Shown one piece after another: positions 43,433-55,849 of a stretch of 64,000 nucleotides of DNA. The first letter of the stretch is position 1; each line of letters starts with the position of its first letter. This DNA is from Streptomyces sp. Ncost-T10-10d (lineage in GTDB: Bacteria > Actinomycetota > Actinomycetes > Streptomycetales > Streptomycetaceae). The notes under the pieces were generated by a model, which saw nothing but the letters and a program-made list of their open reading frames with translations, did no database searches and was not told where the DNA came from. The DNA lies in assembly GCF_900091955.1 (NCBI RefSeq), contig NZ_FMDF01000053.1:1-64000 (forward strand), in the 5' to 3' direction. Position numbers and translations under genes: made by a program.

Positions 43433-44246
43433 TCACCAGGCCGGGGGGCTGGCTATGGAACGGGCGAGTATGTCGTCCAGGACGCGGGCGGTGGTCTCCA
43501 CGTCGTACGTCGAGTTGTCGATGATCGGCAGTCCGGAGCCGTACCACCCGGCCATCCGGCCGTGGATGCGGGCGACCTCCTCGTCCGAGAGGCGGCGGTT
43601 CCCGCTGCGGGCGGCGTTGCGCTCCAGCACGATCTCCAGGCCGGGCAGCAGAACGATGGGCAGCAGTCCGGGGCCGACATGGCGCTTCCAGCCGCCGAGG
43701 CCGACGACCGGCCGGTCCGGGAAGACGGCGTCGTCCAGGATGCAGGAGATCCCGTTGGCGAGAAAGTTGCGGGCGGCGAAGCCGCAGGTGCGACGGGCGA
43801 GACGGTACTGGGCCTCGGAGTGGTCGTTCCAGCCGGCCTGGGGGTCGGCGAAGCCGGAGCAGACCCATTCGCGGACGTCGTCGAGGCTGACGTGCGCCGT
43901 GGGAACCCGGCGGCGGCTGGCCCAGAGCTTGGCCACGGTGGTCTTGCCCGCGCCCGCGGGGCCGATCAGGAGAACGGCGAGGGTCGCGCTGCCGGTGCCG
44001 GGTCCGGCGGGCGGTGCGGGCAGCGGGACGGGCCCGCCGGGCGGCAACTGGACGTGCCCGGCGGTTTCCCTGGAGACAGGCGCCGGGGCGTGCGTGCGGG
44101 GCGGGTCCGCGCCAGCCCTGGGGCGTGGGAGGGGTGGTGGGCGGCGGCCCCGGCGGTCCGGGGTGCTGGGCCTGGTGCGTCCAGCCGACAGGTCCGCTTC
44201 CGGGGCCTTGGGGCGGCGGCAGCGGGGCCCCCACTGCGTGCTGCAT
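43433..44246 (-). CDS. P-loop ATP-binding protein (kinase-like) with apparent frameshift
   Basis: The C-terminal 200 residues are a clear P-loop protein: LIGPAGAGKTTVAKLW, SLDDVREWVCSG and a zeta-toxin/AAA33-like kinase layout (ISCILDDAVFPDRP, LERNAARSGNRRLSDEE). The stop is at 43433. Read upstream in the same frame the sequence becomes Arg-rich with no good start. In another frame an ATG at 44246, with GGAG 9 nt ahead, opens a Pro/Gly-rich N-terminus (MQHAVGAPLPPPQGPGSGPV) as in homologues I recall. The two frames meet near 44050-44110, in a G/C-rich run. A +1 shift there (one extra or two missing bases) joins them. It is either a sequencing error, a disrupted gene or a rare recoding site. 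Confidence 0.65.
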
Positions 44247-44384
44247 CCGGTGCCACTCCGTCTCGTACAGGCAACTGGCGCTGGTGGAACGGCAACCGTA
44301 CCGTCCCCGGCCGCCACTGAGGGAACGGTCGGGGACGGTCCACAGTGCCCGGTCGGCCGGTCGGCCGTCCGGTGCACCGCTCCG

Positions 44385-47649
<3,265 letters not shown>

Positions 47650-47797
47650 CGGTGCTCCTCATGCTCGCGCCTGGAACTGCAACGGCGCGACCGGGTGCGC
47701 GGCCCTGGCCCGCCGCCTTCGATCCTCCCACGCTCGGGCACCCGAACCGGCCGCCGGTCCAGCAGACGGACGGATCGGGGCCCGCACATACGCGTGG

Positions 47798-48634
47798 TCA
47801 GCGTGCGGCCAGTGCCTCTTCGCCGGCCTGCCGCATCGCCGCGAGCGGAGCGGGCGAGTGGCCCGTCATCTGCTCGACCTGGAGGACGGCCTGGTGCACC
47901 AGAAGGTCGAGACCTCCGACGACTGCGCCGTTACGAGCCGCCCAAGCTGCCGTGAGTCCGGTCGGCCAGGGCTCGTACAGCACGTCGAAGAGCGTGCCGG
48001 GCCGATCCGGTACGGCATCGGTCAGCGCGTCCGTGGCACCTGCCGGCGTGGTGGCGATGACCAGCGGGGCGTGCAGCGCCTGCTCGGCCTCCGCCCAGTC
48101 GGAGATCCGGACGTCGACGCCGAGGCGTTCGCCCCAGCCGCGCATCTCCTGGCCCCGTTCCCGGCTGCGGACGTACGCGGTGACCGGTCCCGTGCAGATT
48201 TCGGACAGCGCGGCGAGCGCCGAGGAAGCGGTCGCTCCGGCGCCGAGCACGGCGGCGGATTCGGTCTTCTCCACACCGCGTTCGCGCAGCGCGGCGATCA
48301 TGCCGGGGATATCGGTGTTGTCGCCGGTCCTTCGGCCGTCATCCGTGAAGACGACCGTGTTGACCGCCTCCACCGAGGCCGCGGTCTCGCTGACGGAGTC
48401 CAGCAGCGGGATGATCGCGCGCTTGAGCGGCATGGTCAGCGAGAGCCCGGCCCATGTGGAGTCGAGCCCCTGAATGAAGCCGGGCAGCCCCGCCTCGTCC
48501 ACTTCGAACCGGTCGTACGACCAGTCGTCGAGACCGAGTTCGGCATAGGCGGCCCGATGCAGGACCGGGGAGAGCGAGTGGGCGATGGGTGAGCCGAGGA
48601 CGGCTGCCCGGCGGCGCCCGTCAGTCGAGGCCAT
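47798..48634 (-). CDS. aroE: Shikimate dehydrogenase
   Basis: A 278-residue NADP-dependent dehydrogenase reducing 3-dehydroshikimate. Substrate motif LGSPIAHSLSPVLH, catalytic Lys in SLTMPLKRA, and NADP Rossmann motif VLGAGATASSALAAL; Asp in NTDIPGMI. ATG at 48634 gives the family start and overlaps mltG by 14 bp. It is 148 bp upstream of aroC, in the same direction, completing a shikimate block together with aroKB and aroQ. Confidence 0.93.
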   Translation of the reverse strand: MASTDGRRRAAVLGSPIAHSLSPVLHRAAYAELGLDDWSYDRFEVDEAGLPGFIQGLDSTWAGLSLTMPLKRAIIPLLDSVSETAASVEAVNTVVFTDDGRRTGDNTDIPGMIAALRERGVEKTESAAVLGAGATASSALAALSEICTGPVTAYVRSRERGQEMRGWGERLGVDVRISDWAEAEQALHAPLVIATTPAGATDALTDAVPDRPGTLFDVLYEPWPTGLTAAWAARNGAVVGGLDLLVHQAVLQVEQMTGHSPAPLAAMRQAGEEALAAR

Positions 48635-50369
48635 GCTGTTCCTTGAACTTCTTGTTGAGCCTCTCGTGCTCGGCGGCCGTCTTGGTGAACTCGGTCTTCT
48701 TGCCGTCGAGCGAGATGAAGAACATCCACCCGTCACCAGTGGGGTTGAGCGTGGCTCGCAGGGCTTCGTCACCCGGATTACTGATCGGACCCGGCGGAAG
48801 GCCCTCGTGGTAATAGGTGTTGTAAGGGTCCGGGTTACTCAGGATCTCACTCGACCCGATCTTGATCTTACTCTGGTTCTTGAGGTAATTAAATGAGGAG
48901 TCGAACTGAAGCTTACGGTTCGTGACCGTGTTGGTCGGCTTCAAGCGGTTGTACGCGACTTCAGCCATCTTGCGGAAGTCGTCGTGCGTGAGGCCCTCCG
49001 CCTGGACCAGGCTGGCGACAGTGAGCACCTGCCATGGGCCGTCCAGGTTGTACTTCTTGGCCGCTCCTTCGAGGTCGAGCTTGTCGTACTCCTCGTTGGC
49101 ACGGGAGACCATCTTCTTCAGAATCGTCTCCGGCTTGGTTTCCTTGGTGACCGGATAGGCGGCCGGGTAAAGGAAACCTTCCAGCGGGTCCTTGATGTCC
49201 TTGTTGTTGCTCGCCCAGTCGGGCAAACCGAGATCGGATGCCTTGGACGTGGCAATTCCCTTGGTCGTTCCCTTTTTGAGGCGCAGTTTCTTGTCGACCA
49301 TCCCGTAGATGGTGACATTGCGGTAACCCTCGGGAATCACCAGAAGATTCTGGCTGTTCGGGTCGACCATCATCTTCACGGCCTCGGCCGCGGACATCTT
49401 CTCGTGGAGCAGATAGACGCCCGCCTGGATCGAATTGCCCTTGGGGTTCTCCTTCTGCGCGGCGACGAACGCGTCAACGCTCTTGACGACACCCTTCTGC
49501 TTCAGGATGTTGCCGATGTCGTAGCCGAAGGCGTTCTTCTGGATCTCGACCTCGACCTCGCCGGTACCCGTTCCGGTGTAGTCCGGCGCCGCGCCGAATT
49601 TGTCCTGCCAGTACGAGTATCCGACGTAGCCCAATCCACCGAGGCCGCCGACCAGGACCACCGAGACGACCAGGCAGGCGACGCCGCTGCGGCTCTTCTT
49701 CTTGCCCTTGCCCCGGCGCTCGTTGCCGCCGCGACCGCCACGGCGTGACTCGCGCGGGTCGTCGTCGTACTCGTCGTCGTTGTCCTCGCGGTCGTCGGCG
49801 CCCGTGAAGAAGGGGTGGGTCTCCTCCGGCTGGACCTCCGGGTCCCAGTCGGGACTCTGCGTGGGGGCCTGCTCGGCAACGGCCTCGCGACGGCCCGGGG
49901 GCTGTGGCGGCGGGTAGGCCTCCGGAGTGCTGTAGTAGTCATGCGTCTCGCCGTAGCCGGCCTGCCGACCGCCGTACGGATCAGCCTGCTGGGCGTCGTA
50001 GGGCGCCGCGGCGGACTGCTGCCCGGTGTCCCAACCACCGTTGTCGTACTGGGACTGCTGGGGCTGAGGTTGCTGCTGCTGCGCATATGGGTCCTGCGGG
50101 GCTCCGTACGCGGGCTGCTGCTGGTAATGCTGCTGCGCGTACGGGTCCTGGGGCTGCTGCTGCGCGTACGGGTCCTGTGACTGCTGCTGCTGCGCGTACG
50201 GGTCCTGCGACTGCTGCTGCGCGTACGGGTCCTGGGGGTAGGGCTGCTGCTGGCCGCCGTACTGACTCTGGCCGGGGGCAGACTGCTGTCCTCCCCATCC
50301 CTGGTCCCCGTACAAGGGGTCCTCGGGATGCCACGGTTCGGAGCCGGGGCCCCGGCCATACTCAGTCAT
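48621..50369 (-). CDS. mltG: Endolytic murein transglycosylase MltG with Gln/Pro-rich N-terminus
   Basis: A 582-residue single-pass membrane protein. Residues 1-228 are cytoplasmic, rich in Gln, Pro, Tyr, Asp, with five QDPYAQQ repeats (46-98) and a Lys/Arg patch before the helix at about 229-251. The extracellular YceG domain follows: DPLEGFLYPAAYPVT, SLVQAEGLTHDDF with the catalytic Glu, and YHEGLPPGPISNPG. It releases nascent glycan strands in cell-wall synthesis. ATG at 50369 has AGGGGA upstream. The Gln-rich tail resembles low-complexity linkers of actinomycete cell-wall proteins. Confidence 0.92.
   Translation of the reverse strand: MTEYGRGPGSEPWHPEDPLYGDQGWGGQQSAPGQSQYGGQQQPYPQDPYAQQQSQDPYAQQQQSQDPYAQQQPQDPYAQQHYQQQPAYGAPQDPYAQQQQPQPQQSQYDNGGWDTGQQSAAAPYDAQQADPYGGRQAGYGETHDYYSTPEAYPPPQPPGRREAVAEQAPTQSPDWDPEVQPEETHPFFTGADDREDNDDEYDDDPRESRRGGRGGNERRGKGKKKSRSGVACLVVSVVLVGGLGGLGYVGYSYWQDKFGAAPDYTGTGTGEVEVEIQKNAFGYDIGNILKQKGVVKSVDAFVAAQKENPKGNSIQAGVYLLHEKMSAAEAVKMMVDPNSQNLLVIPEGYRNVTIYGMVDKKLRLKKGTTKGIATSKASDLGLPDWASNNKDIKDPLEGFLYPAAYPVTKETKPETILKKMVSRANEEYDKLDLEGAAKKYNLDGPWQVLTVASLVQAEGLTHDDFRKMAEVAYNRLKPTNTVTNRKLQFDSSFNYLKNQSKIKIGSSEILSNPDPYNTYYHEGLPPGPISNPGDEALRATLNPTGDGWMFFISLDGKKTEFTKTAAEHERLNKKFKEQHGLD
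50076..50234 (-). repeat. Tandem QDPYAQQ-coding repeats in mltG
   Basis: Five copies of the heptad QDPYAQQ at protein residues 46-52, 55-61, 65-71, 74-80 and 92-98. The DNA units (CCTGGG or CCTGCG with GCGTACGGGTC) are nearly identical, so slippage could change copy number between strains. Confidence 0.85.
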
Positions 50370-50464
50370 CGATCCCCTAGAGCCGCGAGACGACATTCCG
50401 TCTCTTTGCTGTGCGGTGTTTGTTCGAACACCGCCGCATCGCGCGGAACGTTACCGTATCGCGA

Positions 50465-50950
50465 TCAGACAACCACTTCGACGCCTTCGCCGGGAGCTTT
50501 ACCCGACGCCCGTTCGGACTCCAGAGCGTTCTGAAGGATCACCACAGCGGCAGCCTGATCGATGACGGAACGGCCTTTCTTGGACTTCACGCCCGAAGCG
50601 CGCAGTCCTTGACTGGCCGTCACTGTGGTCATCCTCTCGTCCACCAGTCGCACCGGAATGGGCGCGACCGAGCGGGCGACCTCCTGGGCGAAGACCCGGA
50701 TCTTGGCGGCGGCGGGGCCTTCACCGCCGCCGAGGGACCGCGGCAGGCCGATGATGATCTCAATCGGCTCGTACTCCTCGACGATCTGCCCGAGCCGCCG
50801 GTGGGCCGCCGGGACATCGCGTCCCGGAACGGTCTCCACCGGCGTGGCGAGGATCCCCTCGGGGTCGCACGAGGCGACCCCGATCCGGGCGTCCCCGACA
50901 TCGATCGCGAGACGACGACCGCGGCGCATCTGCGTCATCCCCGCCGTCAC
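50465..50950 (-). CDS. ruvX: Holliday junction resolvase RuvX (YqgF family)
   Basis: A 161-residue RNase H-like nuclease, linked to 16S rRNA processing or Holliday junction resolution. Metal-site Asp in [25 protein letters not shown] with its Glu, [13 protein letters not shown] and the terminal [15 protein letters not shown] at 50950 overlaps the alaS stop by 4 bp; ATG codons at 50938 and 50929 are alternatives. The alaS-ruvX-mltG-aroE order is typical for actinomycetes. Confidence 0.92.
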   Translation of the reverse strand: MTAGMTQMRRGRRLAIDVGDARIGVASCDPEGILATPVETVPGRDVPAAHRRLGQIVEEYEPIEIIIGLPRSLGGGEGPAAAKIRVFAQEVARSVAPIPVRLVDERMTTVTASQGLRASGVKSKKGRSVIDQAAAVVILQNALESERASGKAPGEGVEVVV

Positions 50951-53616
50951 GCCGTCTCGGTGACGAGGCGTTCGACAGCGGCCACGGCGGCGCCGATGGC
51001 CTCGGGGTTCTGGCCACCGCCCTGGGCGACGTCCGGCTTGCCACCGCCACCTCCGCCGAGGGTCTTGGCGGCCGTACGGACCAGGTCACCGGCCTTGAGC
51101 CCACGCTCACGGGCGGCCTCGTTGGTGGCGATCACGGTCAACGGGCGGCCGCCCGCCGTGGTGAACAGGGCCACGACAGCCGGGCGGCCGCCCTGGATGC
51201 GTCCGCGGACGTCGAGGACGAGCCTGCGCAGATCGTCGGCCGAGGTGCCGTCGGGGACCTGACCGGTGACCAGGGCGACGCCCCGTACGTCCTTGGCGGA
51301 CTCGGCCAGCCCGGCGGCGGCCTGGAGGACCTTCTCCGCGCGGAACTTCTCGATCTCCTTCTCGGCGTCCTTCAGCTTGCCGAGCATTCCGGCGATCTTC
51401 TCCGGCAGCTCCTCGGGACGGCCCTTGACCAGCTCCTGGAGCTGGGCGACGACCGTGTGCTCCCTGGCGAGGAAGTTGTACGCGTCGACGCCGACGAGGG
51501 CCTCGATGCGGCGCACACCGGAACCGATGGACGATTCACCGAGCAGCTTCACCAGACCCAGCTGGGCGGTGTTGTGGACGTGCGTACCGCCGCAGAGCTC
51601 CTTGGAGAAGTCGCCGATGGTGACGACCCGGACCCGCTCGCCGTACTTCTCGCCGAACTCGGCGATGGCGCCCTGCTTCTTGGCCTCGTCGATCGACATG
51701 ACCTCGGCCTGGACGTCGAGTTCGCGGGAGAGGACCTCGTTGATCTTCTGTTCGACGTCGGTGAGGACCGTGCCGGGTACGGCGGCGGGCGAGCCGAAGT
51801 CGAAGCGGAAGCGGCCCGGCGAGTTCTCCGAACCGGCCTGGGCGGCCGTCGGGCCCAGTGCGTCGCGCAGCGCCTGGTGCGTGAGGTGCGTGGCGCTGTG
51901 GGCACGGGCGATGGCGCGGCGGCGGGTGTTGTCGATGGCGGCGTAGGCGGAGGCACCGACGGTCACCTCGCCGACCTGCACCGAGCCCTTGTGGACGGAG
52001 ACGCCGGGGACGGGCTGCTGGACGTCGCGCACCTGGATGACAGCGCCGCTGTCGAGCCGGATCCGGCCCTGGTCGGCGAGCTGGCCGCCGCCCTCGGCGT
52101 AGAACGGGGTGCGGTCCAGGACGACTTCGACCTCGTCGCCCTCGGTGGCGGCGGGCGAGGGCACACCGTCGACGAGCAGGCCGACGATGGTCGACTCGCC
52201 CTCGGTGGCGGTGTAGCCGGTGAACTCGGTGATACCGGAGTTGTCGGCGACCGCACGGTAGGCGGACAGGTCGGCGTGGCCGGTCTTCTTGGCCTTGGCG
52301 TCGGCCTTGGCTCGCTCCCGCTGCTCCCTCATCAGGCGGCGGAAGCCGTCCTCGTCCACCGAGAGGCCCTGTTCGGCGGCCATCTCCAGGGTGAGGTCGA
52401 TCGGGAAGCCCCAGGTGTCGTGGAGCAGGAACGCCTTGTCGCCGGCGAGGACCTTGCCGCCGGCGGCCTTGGTCTCGGTGACGGCGGTGTCGAGAATGTT
52501 GGTGCCGCCCTTGAGGGCCTTGAGGAAGGCGGCCTCCTCGGCGAGGGCGACGGTCTCGATGCGCTTGCGGTCGGTGATCAGCTCCGGGTACTGCTGCCCC
52601 ATCGTGTCGATCACGACGTCGACCAGGTCCTTGACGACGGGCCCGGTGGCACCCATCAGGCGCATGTTGCGGATGGCGCGGCGCATGATGCGGCGCAGCA
52701 CATAGCCGCGACCCTCGTTGCCGGGGGTGACGCCGTCGCCGATGAGCATCACGGAGGTACGGATGTGGTCGGCGACCACGCGGAGCGAGACGTCCGAACC
52801 GTGGTCGGCGCCGTACTGGACACCGGTCAGCTCGGTGGCCTTGTCCATGACGACACGCAGGGTGTCGGTCTCGTACATGTTCTGTACGCCCTGCAGGATC
52901 ATGGCGAGGCGTTCCAGGCCCAGACCCGTGTCGATGTTCTTCGACGGCAGGTCACCGAGGATCGGGAAGTCCTCCTTGCCGTCACCGGCGCCCCGCTCGT
53001 ACTGCATGAAGACCAGGTTCCAGATCTCCACGTAGCGCTCGTCGTTGACGGCCGGGCCGCCCTCGACGCCGAACTCGGGGCCGCGATCGTAATTGATCTC
53101 GGAGCAGGGGCCGCAGGGACCGGGGACGCCCATGGACCAGAAGTTGTCCTTCTTGCCCAGGCGCTGGATGCGCTCGGCCGGTACGCCGATCTTGTCGCGC
53201 CAGATGGCCTCGGCCTCATCGTCGTCCAGATAGACCGTGATCCACAGCCGCTCGGGGTCGAGACCGAAGCCGCCGTCCGCCACGGAACTCGTCAGAGCCT
53301 CCCAGGCGTAGCTGATGGCGCCTTCCTTGAAGTAGTCGCCGAAGGAGAAATTGCCGCACATCTGGAAGAACGTGCCGTGCCGGGTGGTCTTGCCGACCTC
53401 TTCGATGTCCGGCGTACGCACACACTTCTGCACGCTGGTGACGCGCGGGGCGGGCGGCTTGACCTCGCCGAGGAAGTACGGCTTGAAGGGGACCATGCCC
53501 GCGGGGACCAGGAGCAGAGTCGGGTCGTCCGCGATGAGCGACGCCGAAGGGACGACGGTGTGACCGCGCTCCTCGAAGAAGCTCAGCCAGCGGCGACGAA
53601 TTTCAGCCGACTCCAT
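50947..53616 (-). CDS. alaS: Alanyl-tRNA synthetase
   Basis: An 889-residue class II synthetase. N-terminal [15 protein letters not shown], motif 2 region [19 protein letters not shown], the editing domain zinc site [16 protein letters not shown] and [13 protein letters not shown], and the C-terminal [14 protein letters not shown] of the C-Ala domain. Full length and intact. ATG at 53616 shares a base with the stop of the preceding gene. Charging and proofreading of tRNA-Ala. Confidence 0.97.
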   Translation of the reverse strand: MESAEIRRRWLSFFEERGHTVVPSASLIADDPTLLLVPAGMVPFKPYFLGEVKPPAPRVTSVQKCVRTPDIEEVGKTTRHGTFFQMCGNFSFGDYFKEGAISYAWEALTSSVADGGFGLDPERLWITVYLDDDEAEAIWRDKIGVPAERIQRLGKKDNFWSMGVPGPCGPCSEINYDRGPEFGVEGGPAVNDERYVEIWNLVFMQYERGAGDGKEDFPILGDLPSKNIDTGLGLERLAMILQGVQNMYETDTLRVVMDKATELTGVQYGADHGSDVSLRVVADHIRTSVMLIGDGVTPGNEGRGYVLRRIMRRAIRNMRLMGATGPVVKDLVDVVIDTMGQQYPELITDRKRIETVALAEEAAFLKALKGGTNILDTAVTETKAAGGKVLAGDKAFLLHDTWGFPIDLTLEMAAEQGLSVDEDGFRRLMREQRERAKADAKAKKTGHADLSAYRAVADNSGITEFTGYTATEGESTIVGLLVDGVPSPAATEGDEVEVVLDRTPFYAEGGGQLADQGRIRLDSGAVIQVRDVQQPVPGVSVHKGSVQVGEVTVGASAYAAIDNTRRRAIARAHSATHLTHQALRDALGPTAAQAGSENSPGRFRFDFGSPAAVPGTVLTDVEQKINEVLSRELDVQAEVMSIDEAKKQGAIAEFGEKYGERVRVVTIGDFSKELCGGTHVHNTAQLGLVKLLGESSIGSGVRRIEALVGVDAYNFLAREHTVVAQLQELVKGRPEELPEKIAGMLGKLKDAEKEIEKFRAEKVLQAAAGLAESAKDVRGVALVTGQVPDGTSADDLRRLVLDVRGRIQGGRPAVVALFTTAGGRPLTVIATNEAARERGLKAGDLVRTAAKTLGGGGGGKPDVAQGGGQNPEAIGAAVAAVERLVTETA

Positions 53617-53978
53617 CAGTGGTCCTCATTCCGGTTGTACGAGTTGTAGGGGAGCTTGCGGTGGTTGGTGGCTTCGAGGGACCTGTCCGGTCCGACGGGT
53701 TCGGCCGCCTCGACGGCGAAATGGCGCCGCACGGGGAGGTCGGGATCAACCGGTGTCTGAAGGCCCAGCACCTCGCCCAGTTCGGCCTCGCGCCGAGCCA
53801 TGGACTCACGGACGTCCAGAGCGAAGTCCTTGAGTTTGTGGCCCGTCTCGACCGCCTTGTCCGCGGCCTGCGCCGCGAGGCTCTCGGGAGTCAGCTGCTT
53901 GAGCTTCCGGTTGACCTTGGCGGTGGCCCAGACACCGGCGGCGGCGCCGGCGGTGAACCAGAACGTACGGCGGAACAT
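53616..53978 (-). CDS. Small conserved actinobacterial protein (DUF6167-like)
   Basis: 120 residues, function unknown. An N-terminal hydrophobic segment ([17 protein letters not shown]) may anchor it to the membrane. It is followed by a Lys/Glu-rich helix ([20 protein letters not shown]) and a Pro/Asn-rich tail. It overlaps alaS by one base (TGATG type) and lies 7 bp after the DUF948 gene, so all are probably co-transcribed. Confidence 0.85.
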   Translation of the reverse strand: MFRRTFWFTAGAAAGVWATAKVNRKLKQLTPESLAAQAADKAVETGHKLKDFALDVRESMARREAELGEVLGLQTPVDPDLPVRRHFAVEAAEPVGPDRSLEATNHRKLPYNSYNRNEDH

Positions 53979-53985
53979 CGCTGCG

Positions 53986-54450
53986 TCAGTCCTTCGATCC
54001 GCGGGAGCTTCTGCCGTTGCGCTTCCTGCCGCGCGCGGCAGGCACGGTGCGGCCGACGATCACCGTACGACGAGCCTGCCGACGGGCAGGTTCCGGTTCG
54101 GGATCGGTCTTGCGGCCGATGGCCTGCCGTACCCCGTAACCGAACGCGGCTACCTTGACGAGCGGGCCGCCGAAGGCCGAGGCGACAGTGGTGGAGAGCG
54201 CCGAGGCGTTCGAGGTGACTTCCTGGACGTCCGTGGCGATCGCGTCGACCTTGTCGAGCTGGGTCTGCGCGGAGCGCACGGTGGCGGAGGCGTCGGCAAG
54301 CAGTGGGACCGCCTGCTCGGTCACGTCCGCCACGAGCTTGGTGGTCGCCCTGAGCGTCTGGGCCAGCCTCACCAGTACGACGGCGAGGAACGAAACCAGG
54401 ATCGCCCAGAAGACGGCCACCAGGATCCCGGCCACCTCTCCACCGGACAC
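53986..54450 (-). CDS. DUF948 domain membrane-associated protein
   Basis: 154 residues. N-terminal transmembrane helix (AGILVAVFWAILVSFLAVVL) followed by a long amphipathic helix (LRATTKLVADVTEQAVPLL, then VRSAQTQLDKVDAIATDVQE) of the DUF948 type, and a basic C-terminal tail. GTG start at 54450. Similar small proteins precede alaS in many Gram-positive genomes; function is unknown. Confidence 0.88.
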   Translation of the reverse strand: MSGGEVAGILVAVFWAILVSFLAVVLVRLAQTLRATTKLVADVTEQAVPLLADASATVRSAQTQLDKVDAIATDVQEVTSNASALSTTVASAFGGPLVKVAAFGYGVRQAIGRKTDPEPEPARRQARRTVIVGRTVPAARGRKRNGRSSRGSKD

Positions 54451-54495
54451 AGTGCACCGCTCTCTAGCTTGTCGCTGTCTCTGTACTGTCTCTGT

Positions 54496-54521
54496 CTGTA
54501 TCTGCCAGCTGTATCTGCCAG
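54496..54521. repeat. Tandem 13-bp duplication in spacer
   Basis: CTGTATCTGCCAG is repeated twice in direct tandem (54496-54508, 54509-54521), preceded by shorter CTGTCTCTGT repeats. It lies upstream of the DUF948 gene in a spacer (54451-54678) with no gene and lower GC than its surroundings. Confidence 0.6.
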
Positions 54522-54678
54522 GTCCGGCGACCGCTGCCGCAACAGCCGATCGTCGTCTCCCGAGCCTATCGCGCCGGTGGTCGCGCCCTGTACCGCATTA
54601 CCGGCGGCAAGGACCGCAGTTGCCGCAAGGAGATTTTACGGAGAGATTCCATACCGGCACTCTGCGTGTTTCATGTGA

Positions 54679-55161
54679 CGCCCCCAGCACTCCTTTCCGC
54701 CCCCTCGCGATCAGAGTGTCCCCGCCACCGCCCCCGGCAGTCTCCCGGCGGAACTGAACAGATTCGTGGGGCGGGAGGACGAACTGGCCGATCTCGGTCG
54801 GCTGCTGGACGAGTCGCGGCTCGTCACCGTGGTCGGAGCGGGCGGGGTGGGCAAGACCCGTTGTGCCACCAAGATCGCGGCACTCATGGAGAAACGGTAC
54901 TGCGACGGGGTCTGGATGGTGGAGCTGTCCGCCCTCCACGATCCCGGGCTGCTGGACCACGCACTGGTGGACCCCCTGGGACTCACCGATCACACCGGCA
55001 GACCGCCCCACACGGCACTCTTCGAACATCTCGCCGGGCACCAACTCCTCCTGGTGATCGACGGACGGCTTCGAGCATCCGGGCCCCTGCCGGGCCCCGG
55101 GAAAACGCGGAGGCCCGCCGCCTCCCGTACATCGGGAAGGGGCGGGCCTGAGCGCTGGTGA
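54679..55161 (+). pseudogene. Truncated STAND/NB-ARC-type regulator remnant
   Basis: The frame from 54679 encodes SLPAELNRFVGREDELADL, then a P-loop VVGAGGVGKTRCATKIA and WMVELSALHDPGLLDHAL, which is the start of the NB-ARC domain found in AfsR/LuxR-type regulators (usually over 700 residues). Similarity ends after LLLVID at about 55061, where the frame runs into Pro/Arg-rich sequence and the rpsD terminator, stopping at 55161. Only a GTG at 54766 could serve as start, inside the domain. Both ends are missing, so it is a gene fragment. The P-loop is intact, implying recent loss. Confidence 0.7.
55111..55149 (-). terminator. rpsD terminator
   Basis: AGGCCCGCC (55111-55119) and GGCGGGCCT (55141-55149) form the base of a hairpin with an imperfect inner stem. 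On the - strand TTTT follows 6 bases later. It lies 30 bp beyond the rpsD stop. Confidence 0.8.
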
Positions 55162-55178
55162 GAGCGGCTACGCCTGGA

Positions 55179-55793
55179 TCAGCGGGCGTAGTACTCGACG
55201 ACGAGCTGCTCGTCGCAGATCACGGGGATTTCCTTGCGGTTCGGGTCCCGGTCAAGGCGGAAGGCCAGGGCCTTCAGGTTCACCTGCAGGTAGCGCGGGG
55301 TCTCGCCGTCGGGGGCGTAACCACCCTCGCGGGCAACCTGGAAGGGGTGCTTGTCACGGCTGCGCTCGCGGACCATCACGATGTTGTCGGGACGGACGCG
55401 GAAGGACGGCTTGTCGACCTTGCGGCCGTCGACCTCGATGTGACCGTGCACGACCATCTGGCGGGCCTGGTAGATGGTGCGGGCGATGCCCGAACGCAGG
55501 ACCAGGGCGTCGAGGCGACGCTCGAGCTCGACGACGAGCGCCTCGCCCGTCTTGCCCTCGGCCTTCTTGGCGCGGTCGTAGGCACGCGCCATCTGGCGCT
55601 CGCTGATGTCGTACTGGGCGCGCAGACGCTGCTTCTCCAGCAGACGGACCTTGTAGTCCGAGTTCTGCTTGCGGCCACGGCCGTGCTCGCCCGGCGGGTA
55701 GGGGCGGGCCTCGAAGTACTTGACAGCCTTCGGCGTCAGCGCAATGCCGAGCGCGCGGCTCTTCTTGACCTTGGGACGCGACTGGTTAGGCAC
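55179..55793 (-). CDS. rpsD: 30S ribosomal protein S4
   Basis: A 204-residue primary 16S rRNA-binding protein. N-terminal [15 protein letters not shown] lacks the four zinc-binding Cys, so this is the C-minus form. S4 RNA-binding domain: [20 protein letters not shown] and [13 protein letters not shown]. The start is GTG at 55793 with GGAGGT upstream. It stands alone, not in the alpha operon, as usual for Streptomyces. A perfect-looking iron box lies 24 bp upstream, between it and the divergent DUF2470 gene. Confidence 0.95.
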   Translation of the reverse strand: MPNQSRPKVKKSRALGIALTPKAVKYFEARPYPPGEHGRGRKQNSDYKVRLLEKQRLRAQYDISERQMARAYDRAKKAEGKTGEALVVELERRLDALVLRSGIARTIYQARQMVVHGHIEVDGRKVDKPSFRVRPDNIVMVRERSRDKHPFQVAREGGYAPDGETPRYLQVNLKALAFRLDRDPNRKEIPVICDEQLVVEYYAR

Positions 55794-55816
55794 GTTCTCC
55801 AGACCTCCGTTGTAGG

Positions 55817-55835
55817 TTAGGTTAGGCTCACCTTA
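55817..55835. promoter_or_regulatory. Iron box (DmdR1/IdeR operator)
   Basis: TTAGGTTAGGCTCACCTTA matches the actinomycete iron-box consensus TTAGGTTAGGCTCACCTAA at 18 of 19 positions. It sits 15 bp before the ATG of the DUF2470 gene, overlapping the likely promoter, so iron-loaded DmdR1 should repress it. Confidence 0.85.
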
Positions 55836-55849
55836 CTTGAGGAGATCGC

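Noticed and set aside
43338..44246. Whole frame from 44246 to 43338 as an independent protein
   Set aside because: Its second half is Arg-rich and antagonistic to the clear P-loop frame. Only the N-terminal part up to about 44090 looks real.
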